Below, piece by piece: positions 40,061 through 48,970 of a stretch of DNA of 64,000 bases; position 1 is the stretch's first letter; each line of letters starts with the position of its first letter. The notes below the pieces were generated by a model. That model did no database searches and was not told the origin of the DNA. It saw only the letters and a program-made list of their open reading frames with translations. The DNA lies in the NCBI RefSeq assembly GCF_001425825.1, contig NZ_LMDM01000010.1, positions 53,813-117,812 on the forward strand. The letters are read 5' to 3'. A program made the position numbers and the translations under genes. The DNA comes from Rhizobacter sp. Root1238 (lineage in GTDB: Bacteria > Pseudomonadota > Gammaproteobacteria > Burkholderiales > Burkholderiaceae_C).

Positions 40061-41368
40061 ATGTTGTACCAGTGGTATGAAGCCCAGCGCGCGCTGTTGA
40101 GCCCGTTCTCCGAGTTCGCCAGCGCCTCGTCCAAGCTGTACAGCCACCCGCTGTCACCGTTCACGCACACGCCGATGGCGCAGCGCGTGTCGGCCGGGCT
40201 GGACCTGATGCACCGGCTGTCGAAGGAATACGAGAAGCCGCAGTTCAACATCACCTCGGTGCGCGTCGGCACGGTCGACGTCGCGGTGCAGGAGCAGGTG
40301 GCGCTCGAGAAGCCCTTCTGCCGGCTGCTGCGCTTCAAGCGCTTCACCGACGATTCGCCGGCGCTGACGCTGATGAAGGATCAGCCGACCGTGCTGGTCG
40401 TCGCGCCGCTGTCGGGCCACCATTCGACGCTGCTGCGCGACACCGTCAAGGCGCTGCTGCAGGACCACAAGGTCTTCATCACCGACTGGACCGACGCCCG
40501 CATGGTCGAGCAGGCCGCCGGCCCGTTCCACCTGGACGATTACGTCGCCTACGTGCAGGAGTTCATCCGCCACGTCGGGCCCGAGGTCAACGTGATCTCG
40601 GTGTGCCAGCCGACGGTGCCGGTGCTGGCCGCGATCTCGCTGATGGCCAGCCGCGGCGAACCCACGCCGCGCACGATGACGATGATGGGCGGCCCGATCG
40701 ACGCCCGCAAGAGCCCGACGGCCGTCAACAACCTGGCGATGAACAAGAGCTACGACTGGTTCGAGAACAACGTCATCTACCGCGTGCCGGTCAACTACCC
40801 CGGCGCCGGCCGCCGCGTGTACCCGGGCTTCCTGCAGCACAGCGGCTTCATCGCGATGAACCCGGACCGCCACCTGAAGTCGCACTACGACTACTTCATG
40901 GACCTGATGCGCGGCGACGACGACAACGCCGATTTCCACCGCACCTTCTACGACGAGTACAACGCGGTGCTCGACATGCCGGCCGAGTACTACCTCGACA
41001 CCATCAAGACGGTGTTCCAGGACTTCGCGCTGGTCAACGGCACCTGGGAAGTCGACGGCGAGTTGGTGCGCCCGCAGGACATCACGACCAGCGCGCTGCT
41101 GACGATCGAAGGCGAACTCGACGACATCTCCGGCGCCGGCCAGACCAAGGCGGCGCACGAGCTGTGCACCGGCATCCCGAAGTCGCGCCAGTTCCACTAC
41201 GACGTCGAAGGCGCGGGCCACTACGGCATCTTCTCGGGCCGCCGCTGGCGCGAGAAGGTCTACCCGCAGGTGCGCGACTTCATCGCGTCGCACCAGGCGG
41301 AAATGAAGCAGCCGGTGAAGCTCGCCAAGCCGACGGCCCGCAAGGCCGCTGCGCGCAAGGCGGCCTGA
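40061..41368 (+). CDS. phaZ: Intracellular polyhydroxyalkanoate depolymerase
   Basis: A 435-residue enzyme that mobilises stored PHA granules in the cytoplasm. The nucleophile sits in ISVCQPTVPVLA (near residue 184), with Cys in place of the usual lipase Ser, as in intracellular PhaZ of Ralstonia. The DDISGAGQ segment and GHYGIFSGRRWRE (C-terminal His near 388) fit the rest of the triad. The tail ends in a Lys/Ala-rich repeat (KAAARKAA) similar to phasin-type tails and may bind granules. AAAGGAAA precedes the start. A possible -10 TAGAAT is at 39996-40001. Confidence 0.94.
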   Translation: MLYQWYEAQRALLSPFSEFASASSKLYSHPLSPFTHTPMAQRVSAGLDLMHRLSKEYEKPQFNITSVRVGTVDVAVQEQVALEKPFCRLLRFKRFTDDSPALTLMKDQPTVLVVAPLSGHHSTLLRDTVKALLQDHKVFITDWTDARMVEQAAGPFHLDDYVAYVQEFIRHVGPEVNVISVCQPTVPVLAAISLMASRGEPTPRTMTMMGGPIDARKSPTAVNNLAMNKSYDWFENNVIYRVPVNYPGAGRRVYPGFLQHSGFIAMNPDRHLKSHYDYFMDLMRGDDDNADFHRTFYDEYNAVLDMPAEYYLDTIKTVFQDFALVNGTWEVDGELVRPQDITTSALLTIEGELDDISGAGQTKAAHELCTGIPKSRQFHYDVEGAGHYGIFSGRRWREKVYPQVRDFIASHQAEMKQPVKLAKPTARKAAARKAA

Positions 41369-41375
41369 CGGCGTC

Positions 41376-42008
41376 GTGGACCGGGCCGCGCTCACCGACG
41401 CCCTCGACGCCGCCCTGCCGCAGACGCAGTGCACGCGCTGCGGCTACCCCGACTGCCGCCGCTACGCCGAAGCCATCGCCGACGGCGAGGCGGCGATCAA
41501 CCAATGCCCGCCCGGCGGTGCCGACGGCATCGCCCGTCTGGCGCGCCTGACCGGCCTGCCGGTGCTGCCGCTGAACCCGCTGAACGGCAGCGAAGGCCCG
41601 CGCCGCCTCGCGGTGATCGACGAGGCCTGGTGCATCGGCTGCACGCTGTGCCTGAAGGCCTGCCCGGTCGACAGCATCGTCGGCGGGCCGAAGTCGATGC
41701 ACACGGTGATCGATCCGCTGTGCACCGGCTGCGAGCTCTGCATCCCGGTCTGCCCGGTCGACTGCATCTCGCTGGTCGACGCGAGCGAGGGCCGCACCGG
41801 CTGGGACGCCTGGAGCCCGGCGCAGGCCGACGAAGCGCGCGAGCGCTTCGATTTCCACCGCGAACGGCTGGCACGCGACGAGCAGGAGCGCCTGGCCCGC
41901 ATGGCGGTCCGCAGCGCGCCATCGACGGTGGCCGGCACCGAGGTGAGCGTCAAGAGCAGCGTCATCGAAGCCGCGCTGGCCCGCGCGCGGCAGCGCAAGC
42001 CCGGCTGA
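41376..42008 (+). CDS. rnfB: RnfB-like iron-sulfur electron-transfer protein
   Basis: A 210-residue protein with an N-terminal Fe-S domain (CTRCGYPDC near 19-27 and CPPG near 44) and two 4Fe-4S ferredoxin motifs (CIGCTLCLKACP near 86 and CTGCELCIPVCP near 116). The rest is a charged helical tail. Start is GTG at 41376. It matches RnfB/RsxB but lacks the N-terminal membrane helix, and no other rnf genes are adjacent, so it probably acts as a soluble ferredoxin-like carrier. It lies 7 bp after phaZ. Confidence 0.85.
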   Translation: MDRAALTDALDAALPQTQCTRCGYPDCRRYAEAIADGEAAINQCPPGGADGIARLARLTGLPVLPLNPLNGSEGPRRLAVIDEAWCIGCTLCLKACPVDSIVGGPKSMHTVIDPLCTGCELCIPVCPVDCISLVDASEGRTGWDAWSPAQADEARERFDFHRERLARDEQERLARMAVRSAPSTVAGTEVSVKSSVIEAALARARQRKPG

Positions 42009-42167
42009 GCGCACCGGGCAGCTTGTCAGCAAATTCCTACAGCTGAATCAGCCGTGTCCTATCCGGGCCCCGCGCCGGCACCGACGAGGGCGGTCACCCT
42101 GCCCGCCTACGCTTGCGCCACGGATTACCGAAGGCGGTCGTCCAACTTCACCGCGCAAGGAGCTGCA

Positions 42168-42365
42168 ATGCATCACGATCGGATCCGGGGCCGCTGGAAG
42201 GAATTCAAGGGCCAGGCCCGTGAGAACTGGGGCCGCGTCACCGGCAACCAGAACGATGTGGAACAAGGTCAACGCGAACGCCACGCCGGCAAGCTGCAGC
42301 GCAAGCATGGCGCCTACGAGGACGAAGCGCGCGAACAGATCCGCGAGCTGCAATCCCGCTACTGA
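42168..42365 (+). CDS. CsbD family stress-response protein
   Basis: A 65-residue hydrophilic, charged protein with the family pattern RGRWKEFKGQARENWGRVTG at the start. CsbD proteins are induced by general stress in many bacteria; the molecular role is unknown. AAGGAG lies seven bases upstream of the ATG, fixing the start. A small lipoprotein gene follows 22 bp later and may be co-transcribed. Confidence 0.88.
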   Translation: MHHDRIRGRWKEFKGQARENWGRVTGNQNDVEQGQRERHAGKLQRKHGAYEDEAREQIRELQSRY

Positions 42366-42387
42366 CCGTCGATCAAGGAGTACCGCC

Positions 42388-42525
42388 ATGCGACGACTGC
42401 TGTTGGCATTTCTGTTGATGGTCAGCATGGGAGCCACGTTGTCCCTCACCGCGTGCGACAAGCTCGGCTCCGGCACGCCGAAGCCGACCACCGAGCCGCC
42501 GCCGGCGGCCAGCGCGCCACCCTGA
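42388..42525 (+). CDS. Small putative lipoprotein
   Basis: A 45-residue protein with a signal sequence MRRLLLAFLLMVSMGATLSL and a lipobox LTAC (Cys at 23). The mature part is only about 22 residues, rich in Pro, Thr and Ala. AAGGAG eight bases upstream supports translation. Function unknown; it may be an envelope entericidin-like or spacer lipoprotein. It lies between the csbD-like gene and nth. Confidence 0.75.
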   Translation: MRRLLLAFLLMVSMGATLSLTACDKLGSGTPKPTTEPPPAASAPP

Positions 42526-42583
42526 ACGCCAGGGCGTCGACACAGCGGGTCGAGGCGTCGCGGGGCTGAGACAATCCCCGCCG

Positions 42584-43258
42584 ATGACCGACGACCAGAT
42601 CCCGCCCTTCTTCGCGACGCTCCAGGCTGCCAACCCGCAGCCGAACACCGAGCTCGAATACACCAACGTCTTCGAGTTGCTGGCCGCGGTGCTGCTGTCG
42701 GCCCAGGCCACCGATGTCGGCGTCAACAAGGCGACGCGCAAGCTGTTCGCGATCGCGCCGACGCCGCAGAAGATGCGCGCGCTCGGGCTTGATGGCATCA
42801 CGCAGCACATCAAGACCATCGGCCTGTACCGCAACAAGGCGAAGAACCTGTTCGAGACCTGCCGCATCCTGATCGACGAGCATGGCGGCGAGGTGCCGCG
42901 CTCGCGCGAGGCGCTGGAGGCGCTGCCCGGTGTCGGGCGCAAAACCGCCAACGTGGTGCTGAACGTCGCGTTCGGCGAGCCGACGATGGCGGTCGACACG
43001 CACATCTTCCGCGTCGGCAACCGCACCGGGCTGGCGATGGGCAAGAACCCGTTCGAGGTCGAGATGGGCCTGCTGAAGCGCGTGCCCGAGGGCTACCTCG
43101 TCGACGCGCACCACTGGCTGATCCTGCACGGCCGCTACGTCTGCCTGGCGCGCAAGCCGCTGTGCTTCGAATGCGGCGTGGCGCCGTACTGCGATTCGCG
43201 GCCGGGCGGGCCGCGCCAGATCTACACGCTGACCGGCGAGGACACGCGCACGCCGTAG
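42584..43258 (+). CDS. nth: Endonuclease III
   Basis: A 224-residue bifunctional DNA glycosylase/AP lyase for oxidised pyrimidines. The helix-hairpin-helix with the catalytic lysine is LPGVGRKTANVVLN (near 117-130), and the catalytic Asp lies in MAVDTHIFRV (near 140). The C-terminal 4Fe-4S ligands follow C-x6-C-x2-C-x5-C exactly (CLARKPLCFECGVAPYC). Its end overlaps the convergent cobC gene by 37 bp. Confidence 0.96.
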   Translation: MTDDQIPPFFATLQAANPQPNTELEYTNVFELLAAVLLSAQATDVGVNKATRKLFAIAPTPQKMRALGLDGITQHIKTIGLYRNKAKNLFETCRILIDEHGGEVPRSREALEALPGVGRKTANVVLNVAFGEPTMAVDTHIFRVGNRTGLAMGKNPFEVEMGLLKRVPEGYLVDAHHWLILHGRYVCLARKPLCFECGVAPYCDSRPGGPRQIYTLTGEDTRTP

Positions 43259-43764
43259 CCGGGCGCCGCCGGCCAGTCGGCGGCGCGGGCGGGCACGATG
43301 CCGTCGCGCACGCAACGCATGGCATTCAACCAGCCGGCATGCGCGACGATGCAGGCGTGCGGCGGCAGCTCAGCCTGCAGCTCATGGCAACGCGCCAGCA
43401 GTTGCGCGACCGTCTCGCCGCCGCCCGGTGCGCCGTGCAGGAAGTCGTCACACCACGCATCGACCGCTGCCGCGCCGATCTCGTCCCACGTCCGCCCGTC
43501 CCAGGCGCCGAAATCCAGCTCGCACAGCCGGCGGTCGATGCGGTGAGCCCAGCCCCAGCGCGCGAGCCAGCGGCCCACGTCGGCACAGCGCCGCAGCGGC
43601 GAGGTCCACACGATCCGCGGCCATCCCTCGCGCCGCGCAGCCCGGCGGATGCGGTGCGCGAGGCGCTTGCTGCGGCGCCGGTCGACCGGCACGTCGGTGT
43701 GGCCGATGCAGCGCCCGGCCACGCCGTCGGGCCGCGGGTGGCGCCAGGCATCGATCCGATTCAT
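43222..43764 (-). CDS. cobC: Alpha-ribazole phosphatase, histidine phosphatase family
   Basis: A 180-residue histidine phosphatase that should remove phosphate from alpha-ribazole 5'-phosphate (or adenosylcobalamin 5'-phosphate) late in cobalamin synthesis. The catalytic His region reads WRHPRPDG, with Pro where RHG is usual; the second His (IVAHAGWLNAMRC) and the acid in CELDFGAWDGRTWDEI are present. It overlaps the cobS stop by ATGA and ends within nth on the other strand. Assignment rests on family plus position. Confidence 0.87.
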   Translation of the reverse strand: MNRIDAWRHPRPDGVAGRCIGHTDVPVDRRRSKRLAHRIRRAARREGWPRIVWTSPLRRCADVGRWLARWGWAHRIDRRLCELDFGAWDGRTWDEIGAAAVDAWCDDFLHGAPGGGETVAQLLARCHELQAELPPHACIVAHAGWLNAMRCVRDGIVPARAADWPAAPGYGVRVSSPVSV

Positions 43765-44552
43765 GCCCAGCGCAGCGCGACCACCCAGCCCAGCAGCGCG
43801 AGCACTTCGGTGATCTGCTGCGTGGCGCCGAGCGTGTCGCCGGTGATGCCGCCGAGCCGGCGGTGGAACCAGCGGCCGCAGACGACGCTGCCCAGCACGA
43901 CGCCGGCGAGCGCGAGCGCGACAGAGGGCCACCAGCCCCAGCGAACCGCGACCAGCGCGGCGGCCAGCAACATCACCCAGCCGAGCGCGACGCCGACCCC
44001 GAGCGCCGACACCTTCTGCGCGAGCGGCTTCGCCTTCGCCAGCGACACCTCGCCGGCATACGGCAGCACGCGGATCAGCACCACCGCCGCGGCCCGCGAC
44101 GCGGTGTGCGCGAGCAGCAGCGCCGGCACCGCCAGGGCCATCGGCAGCGCCGACAGCGTCGCCGCCTTCAGCCCGAGCACCAGCACCAGCGCGACCGCGC
44201 CATAGCTGCCGATGCGCGAGTCCTTCATGATCTCCAGCGCCCGCTCGCGGCTCACCGCGCCGCCGAGCGCATCGCAGGTGTCGGCCAGCCCGTCCTCGTG
44301 GAAGGCACCGGTCAGCCACACGGTCGCCGCGATCGACAGCCACACGCCGATCGCGGTGCCGAGGACCTGGCTGCCGACGGCCAGCACCAGCGCCGCGATG
44401 ACGCCAACGAAGAAACCGACCAGCGGGAAATGGCGCGCGCTCGCGTTCAGCCAGTCGGGCTCGAAGCCGATGCGCGCCGGCACCGGCACGCGCGTGAAGA
44501 ACTGCAGCGCGACGGCGATCAACCGCAGCTCATGCAGCACGGCCTTCAGCAT
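43761..44552 (-). CDS. cobS: Cobalamin synthase CobS
   Basis: A 263-residue inner-membrane enzyme that joins adenosylcobinamide-GDP and alpha-ribazole (or its phosphate). The metal-binding motif HEDGLADTCDALGG (near 85-98) is intact, and several hydrophobic helices follow. Length is normal. It starts 3 bp after cobT and overlaps cobC. Confidence 0.95.
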   Translation of the reverse strand: MLKAVLHELRLIAVALQFFTRVPVPARIGFEPDWLNASARHFPLVGFFVGVIAALVLAVGSQVLGTAIGVWLSIAATVWLTGAFHEDGLADTCDALGGAVSRERALEIMKDSRIGSYGAVALVLVLGLKAATLSALPMALAVPALLLAHTASRAAAVVLIRVLPYAGEVSLAKAKPLAQKVSALGVGVALGWVMLLAAALVAVRWGWWPSVALALAGVVLGSVVCGRWFHRRLGGITGDTLGATQQITEVLALLGWVVALRWA

Positions 44553-44555
44553 GGC

Positions 44556-45599
44556 TCAGGACTCGCTGCGGTCGGAGACGCCGGCCGATTCGAAGCTCGC
44601 CATCTCGGCCAGCACGCGCACCGCGCTGTCGAGCAGCGGCCACGCGAGCGCAGCGCCCGAGCCTTCGCCGAGGCGCAGCCCCAGGTCGAGCAAAGGCTCG
44701 CCGCCCAGCTCGCCCACCATCAACGCATGGCCCGGTTCGGCCGAGCGGTGTGCCAGCACGCAGTAGCCGGCGAGCGCCGGCGCGAGCCGCGTCGCGACCA
44801 GCACCGCGGCGCTCGCGATGAAGCCGTCGACGACGACGACGCGCCGCTCGGCCGCCGCCTGCAGCGCCGCACCGGCCAGCATCGCGATCTCGAAGCCGCC
44901 GAAGGCCGCCAGCGCATCGAGCGGCTGCGTCGCGCCCGCGTGGCGCTCGAGCACCTGCGCGAGCACCGCGCGCTTGCGGGCCAAGCCCGCATCGTCGAGC
45001 CCGGTGCCACGGCCGACGCAGGCATCGATCGGCTGGCCGCTCAGCCGCGCGAGCAACAGCGCCGCGCTGGAGCTGTTGCCGATGCCCATCTCGCCCAGCA
45101 GCACCGCATTGCCGGGCAGCTCGTGCACGACGGCCATGCCGGCCGCCAGCGCCTGCTGGCACTGCGCCTCGCTCATCGCCGGCCCGGCCAGCGCATCGGC
45201 GGTGCCGCGCGCGACCTTGCGGTCGACCAGGCCGGCGCGCGGCGCGAAGTCGTGCGCGACGCCGGCATCGACCACCGTCAGCGCGAGGCCGTGCTGGCGT
45301 GCCAGCACGCTGACGGCCGCGCCGCCGGCGAGGAAGTTCTCGACCATCTGCCAGGTGACGTCGCTCGGGAAGGCCGAGACGCCGCGCGCCACGAGGCCGT
45401 GATCGCCGGCGAACACCAGCATCTGCGGCCGATCGAGCTTCGGCGCCTCGCTGCGCTGGATCAGCCCGAGCTGCAGCACGAGCGATTCGAGGCGGCCGAG
45501 CGAGCCCTGCGGCTTGGTCTTGCGGTCGAGCCGCTGCTGCAGCCGCTGCGCGAGCGCGGCGTCGTGGATCGGGGCGATGGAAGGCAGTTCGAAGCGCAT
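44556..45599 (-). CDS. cobT: Nicotinate-nucleotide--dimethylbenzimidazole phosphoribosyltransferase
   Basis: A 347-residue enzyme that makes alpha-ribazole 5'-phosphate from nicotinate mononucleotide and the lower-ligand base. Motifs: [12 protein letters not shown] near 28, [16 protein letters not shown] near 63, [11 protein letters not shown] near 170 and the catalytic glutamate in [16 protein letters not shown] near 313. It lies 3 bp after cobQ and 3 bp before cobS. Confidence 0.96.
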   Translation of the reverse strand: MRFELPSIAPIHDAALAQRLQQRLDRKTKPQGSLGRLESLVLQLGLIQRSEAPKLDRPQMLVFAGDHGLVARGVSAFPSDVTWQMVENFLAGGAAVSVLARQHGLALTVVDAGVAHDFAPRAGLVDRKVARGTADALAGPAMSEAQCQQALAAGMAVVHELPGNAVLLGEMGIGNSSSAALLLARLSGQPIDACVGRGTGLDDAGLARKRAVLAQVLERHAGATQPLDALAAFGGFEIAMLAGAALQAAAERRVVVVDGFIASAAVLVATRLAPALAGYCVLAHRSAEPGHALMVGELGGEPLLDLGLRLGEGSGAALAWPLLDSAVRVLAEMASFESAGVSDRSES

Positions 45600-45602
45600 G
45601 GG

Positions 45603-47060
45603 TCAGTCCCGCGGGGGTTGGAGGAGTTGCATCAGTGCGCCGGGCGCGAAGTGCGCATCGGCGAAATCGGCGAGGCCGTCGAACACGTCGTCGAGCGTGC
45701 GCGCGCGCTGGCCGAACAGCGCGCGCAGCACCTCGTCGCATTCGAACACGCCGTGCGCGTAGAGGCCGAGCACGTTGCCGCGCTGCCAGCCGATCGGCTC
45801 GCCGTCGGCATTGCGCAGCGCGACCGCGAGCGGCGCGGTGGCCTGCGTGCGGCCGTGGCGGATCTCGTAGCCGCGCAGCGCAGCCTGCGACAGCGCGGCC
45901 CACGGCCCGTCCAGCGTCTCGAAGCGCGCGCTCACGGTGCTGAGCCGCTTGTCGCGCTCGAAGCGCGTGGCCAGCGGCAGCAGCCCGAGACCTGCCGCGT
46001 CGCCGTCGATGCCGAACGGATCGCTCAGCGATTCGCCGAGCATCTGCAGCCCGCCGCACAGCCCGAGCACCGGGCGGCCGGCCGCGGCATGCCGGCACAC
46101 CGCATCGGCCAGGCCTTGCGCGCGCAGCCAGGCGAGGTCGCTGCTGGTGTGCTTCGAGCCGGGCAGCACGATCCAGTCGGCATCGGCCAGCGCGGCCGGT
46201 GTGCGCGCCCAGCGCAGCCGCACGCCGGGCAGGTGGCGCAGCGGCTGGAACTCGTCGAGATTGCTGATGCGCGGTGGCGCGAGCACGCTGATGCGCAGCC
46301 CGTCGGCATCGCCGCTCGGGGTGTCGTCGAACACGCCGTCTTCTTCCGGCAGGCCGTGGCCGCGCCACATCGGCAGCACCGCGAGCGTCGGCACGCCGGT
46401 CAGCTGCTGCAGCTGCGACGGACCGGGTTCGAGCAGCCGCGCGTCGCCGCGGAAGCGGTTCAGCACGAAGCCGCGCAGCAGCCGCTGCTCGTCGGGCGCG
46501 AGCAGCTGGTGGGTGCCGTACAGGTGGGCGAAGGCACCACCGCGGTCGATGTCGGTGACCAGCAGGCAGGCGGCGTCGGCCGCCAGCGCGGTGCGCATGT
46601 TCACGTAGTCGCTGTGGCGCAGGTTGATCTCGGCCGGCGAGCCGGCGCCTTCGATGACGATCACGTCGTGCTCCGCCTGCAGCGATTGCAGCGCGTCGCG
46701 GGCGTGCGGCCACAGCAGCGCGCTGCGGTCGTGCCACGGGATGCCGGCCAGGTCGGCGCGCACCTCGCCCATCAGCACCACCTGGCTCGCGGTGTCGCGC
46801 TCGGGCTTCAGCAGCACCGGATTCATGCGCACATCGGGCGCGGCGCGCGCGGCCAGCGCCTGGAAATACTGCGCGCTGCCGATCTCGCCGAGCCGGCCTT
46901 GCAGCCCCGGCACGACGCGCGCGTTGTTGCTCATGTTCTGCGCCTTGAACGGCGCGACCTTCAGCCCCTGGCGGGCATACCAGCGGCACAGCGCGGTCGC
47001 GAGCCAGCTCTTGCCGGCCCCGCTGGTGGTGCCGAGGACCATCACGGCGCGGGCGCTCAC
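45603..47060 (-). CDS. cobQ: Cobyric acid synthase
   Basis: A 485-residue glutamine-dependent amidotransferase converting adenosylcobyrinic acid a,c-diamide to cobyric acid. The N-terminal ATP-binding domain starts MVLGTTSGAGKSWLATAL and contains EGAGSPAEINLR; the C-terminal GATase domain has the nucleophile in GLCGGLQMLGE (near 330) and the His in YAHGVFECDEV. A GTG start at 47060 overlaps the cobD stop (GTGA); the ATG six codons later (47042) is the alternative. Upstream residues in the open frame are not family-like. Confidence 0.95.
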   Translation of the reverse strand: MSARAVMVLGTTSGAGKSWLATALCRWYARQGLKVAPFKAQNMSNNARVVPGLQGRLGEIGSAQYFQALAARAAPDVRMNPVLLKPERDTASQVVLMGEVRADLAGIPWHDRSALLWPHARDALQSLQAEHDVIVIEGAGSPAEINLRHSDYVNMRTALAADAACLLVTDIDRGGAFAHLYGTHQLLAPDEQRLLRGFVLNRFRGDARLLEPGPSQLQQLTGVPTLAVLPMWRGHGLPEEDGVFDDTPSGDADGLRISVLAPPRISNLDEFQPLRHLPGVRLRWARTPAALADADWIVLPGSKHTSSDLAWLRAQGLADAVCRHAAAGRPVLGLCGGLQMLGESLSDPFGIDGDAAGLGLLPLATRFERDKRLSTVSARFETLDGPWAALSQAALRGYEIRHGRTQATAPLAVALRNADGEPIGWQRGNVLGLYAHGVFECDEVLRALFGQRARTLDDVFDGLADFADAHFAPGALMQLLQPPRD

Positions 47061-47995
47061 GTGCTGGTCTCCCGCCACGCACGGGCCAGCGCATCCTGGG
47101 CCTCGGGCGGCTGCACGCTGATCCGCACGGCGCCCGGCAGGCCCATCGAGGTGGTGTCGCGCAGCTTGATGCCGCGCTCGCGCAGCGCCGGCAGGCGTTC
47201 GATCAGGCCGTCGGCGCGCGCGAGGTGGAACGGCGTCTCGCTGTCCTCGCACTGCCAGCCGAGCGAGGCGCAGAGGTCGAGCTGGCGCAACTTCCAGCGG
47301 CGCAACGTGGCCAGCGAATCGTGCAACCACTGCTGCGTGCCGGGCTGGGTCCACGCGGTCAGCATCGCGACGCCATGGGCGCCGAGCGGCCACGAGGGCG
47401 CGAGATCGCGCAGCGGTCGAACGAGCGGATCGGCTTCAGGGGCGATGGCATAGGCCGCGCGGATGCCGGTCAGGCCCAGCGCCTTGTTCGGCGACCACAG
47501 TTGCCATGCGGTGTCGGACATCCGGTGTTGCTGCCCTGACAGTTGCAGCGGGGCGTAGGCGCAGTCGATGACGTGGACTGCGCCGTCGATCCACGGCAGC
47601 GGTGCCGACCGGCCGAGCGGGCTGCTTGGAGACGCATGCCAGACCAGCGCCGCGGCATCGCGTTCGACGTCGCACAGGCCGCGCGCCGCCGCTGCAGCCG
47701 CGTAATCGCCGTAGCAGGGGCGCGGGATGAACACGCCGGCGCCCGGCGTGGCGAGTGCGATGGCGGTGCTGATGCGCGCGATGAACTCGCTGGCGCTGGC
47801 GGCAATCACGATGCGATCGGCAGTGACGCGGTGGTGCGCGGCGAGGGCTGCGCGCAGCGCGGTGTACGACGGGTCGGGGTAGCGGCTCGCGTCGACCTCG
47901 CTCCACGCGATCGGCGCGGGGCCGCAGGCGTTCGCGTTGGTCGAGAAGTCGTGGCGCGGAATGCCGCGCGCGTCAGGGCCGCCGTGGGTCGTCAT
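47057..47995 (-). CDS. cobD: Threonine-phosphate decarboxylase
   Basis: A 312-residue PLP enzyme of the CobD/CobC(Pseudomonas) family that makes (R)-1-amino-2-propanol phosphate for the nucleotide loop. The N-terminus shows DFSTNANACGP, and the PLP lysine lies in SPNKALGLTGIRAAY (near 170). It is shorter (312) than E. coli-type enzymes of about 360 residues but the fold is complete. It overlaps both cbiB (ATGA at 47992-47995) and cobQ. Naming in the literature varies. Confidence 0.9.
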   Translation of the reverse strand: MTTHGGPDARGIPRHDFSTNANACGPAPIAWSEVDASRYPDPSYTALRAALAAHHRVTADRIVIAASASEFIARISTAIALATPGAGVFIPRPCYGDYAAAAAARGLCDVERDAAALVWHASPSSPLGRSAPLPWIDGAVHVIDCAYAPLQLSGQQHRMSDTAWQLWSPNKALGLTGIRAAYAIAPEADPLVRPLRDLAPSWPLGAHGVAMLTAWTQPGTQQWLHDSLATLRRWKLRQLDLCASLGWQCEDSETPFHLARADGLIERLPALRERGIKLRDTTSMGLPGAVRISVQPPEAQDALARAWRETST

Positions 47996-48963
47996 GGAAG
48001 GACCCGCCCTTCGACACGGGCCTTCGACAGGCTCAGTCCCTGCTCAGGGAGAACGGGAGGGGTGCCGTGGTGCCACAGCAGCAGTGCAGAGACCGCGACC
48101 GCCATGGAAATCCACGCAGCCACGCCGGCGCACCGCAAGGCCGCCGCCACGTCCGCAGCCTGCGGCGCCCTCGCCTGCGCATTCAACGTGTACACCCCCG
48201 GCTTGCCGAGCCGCACGCCCAGCCGCAGCGCCATCGCGCCCATCGGCCAGCCGCCGTTCGGCGACGGGGTCAGGCGGGCCTGGCCCTGCAGCATGCGCCA
48301 CTGCGCCAGGCGCAGCGACGGATACAGCAACACCGCCGTGAGGCGCGCAGGCAGCCACGACAGCACGTCGTCCGCCCGTGCCGCCCACTTGCCGGCCCAT
48401 TCCCACTCGCCGCGGTAGCCCCACATCGCGTCCGCGGTGTTCGCGAACCGGTAGACCACCGCGCCGGGCAGGCCGGCGACCGCATACCAGAACAGCGGCG
48501 CGACCAGCGAATCGCTCAGGTTCTCGGCCAGCGTCTCGATCGCGGTCTCGCGGATCTCGTCGGCGCCGAGTGTCGAGGTGTCGCGGCTCACGATGCGCGA
48601 CAGCCGCAGGCGGGCCGCCTGCAGCCCCTCGCCGAGCGCCGCCTCGATCGCGGCCACCTCGTCGCGCAACATGCGCCACGCGAACGTCGGCTTCAGCAGC
48701 AGCGCGAGCACCGGCACCGCGGCCCACCACGGGCAAGCCGCGAGTTCACGCTGCAGCCACATGGCAGCGGCCGCCAGCGCGGCGGCGATGACGGTCCACG
48801 CGAGCGCACCGCCGACGAACGCCCGACGTGGCGTATGACGCCGCAGCCGCCGTCCGATCGGCGCGAGCAGCCGCCCCAGCCACGCCACCGGGTGCAGCGC
48901 ATTGCGCGGTTCGCCGAAGCAGGCGTCCCCGAGCCAGGCCAGCAGCAGCGCGGCGGCGAGCAT
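47992..48963 (-). CDS. cbiB: Adenosylcobinamide-phosphate synthase
   Basis: A 323-residue inner-membrane enzyme that attaches aminopropanol (phosphate) to cobyric acid. Typical segments are LGDACFGEPRNALHPVAWLGR near the start, ENLSDSLVAPLFWYAVAGLPG near 148 and SPNGGWPMGAMALRLGVRL near 235. The start is the ATG at 48963; a GTG directly before it is also possible. The last ~17 residues (QGLSLSKARVEGR) are encoded by a dispersed repeat and are probably not functional. Confidence 0.94.
   Translation of the reverse strand: MLAAALLLAWLGDACFGEPRNALHPVAWLGRLLAPIGRRLRRHTPRRAFVGGALAWTVIAAALAAAAMWLQRELAACPWWAAVPVLALLLKPTFAWRMLRDEVAAIEAALGEGLQAARLRLSRIVSRDTSTLGADEIRETAIETLAENLSDSLVAPLFWYAVAGLPGAVVYRFANTADAMWGYRGEWEWAGKWAARADDVLSWLPARLTAVLLYPSLRLAQWRMLQGQARLTPSPNGGWPMGAMALRLGVRLGKPGVYTLNAQARAPQAADVAAALRCAGVAAWISMAVAVSALLLWHHGTPPVLPEQGLSLSKARVEGRVLP
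48009..48058. repeat. Dispersed TTCGACAGGCTCAG-type repeat inside the cbiB 3' end
   Basis: The sequence CCTTCGACAGGCTCAG with flanking AGAACGGGAGG belongs to the same family as the four copies at 49576-49754. Here it lies within the coding frame and supplies the C-terminal residues of CbiB. Confidence 0.65.
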
Positions 48964-48970
48964 CACCGCA

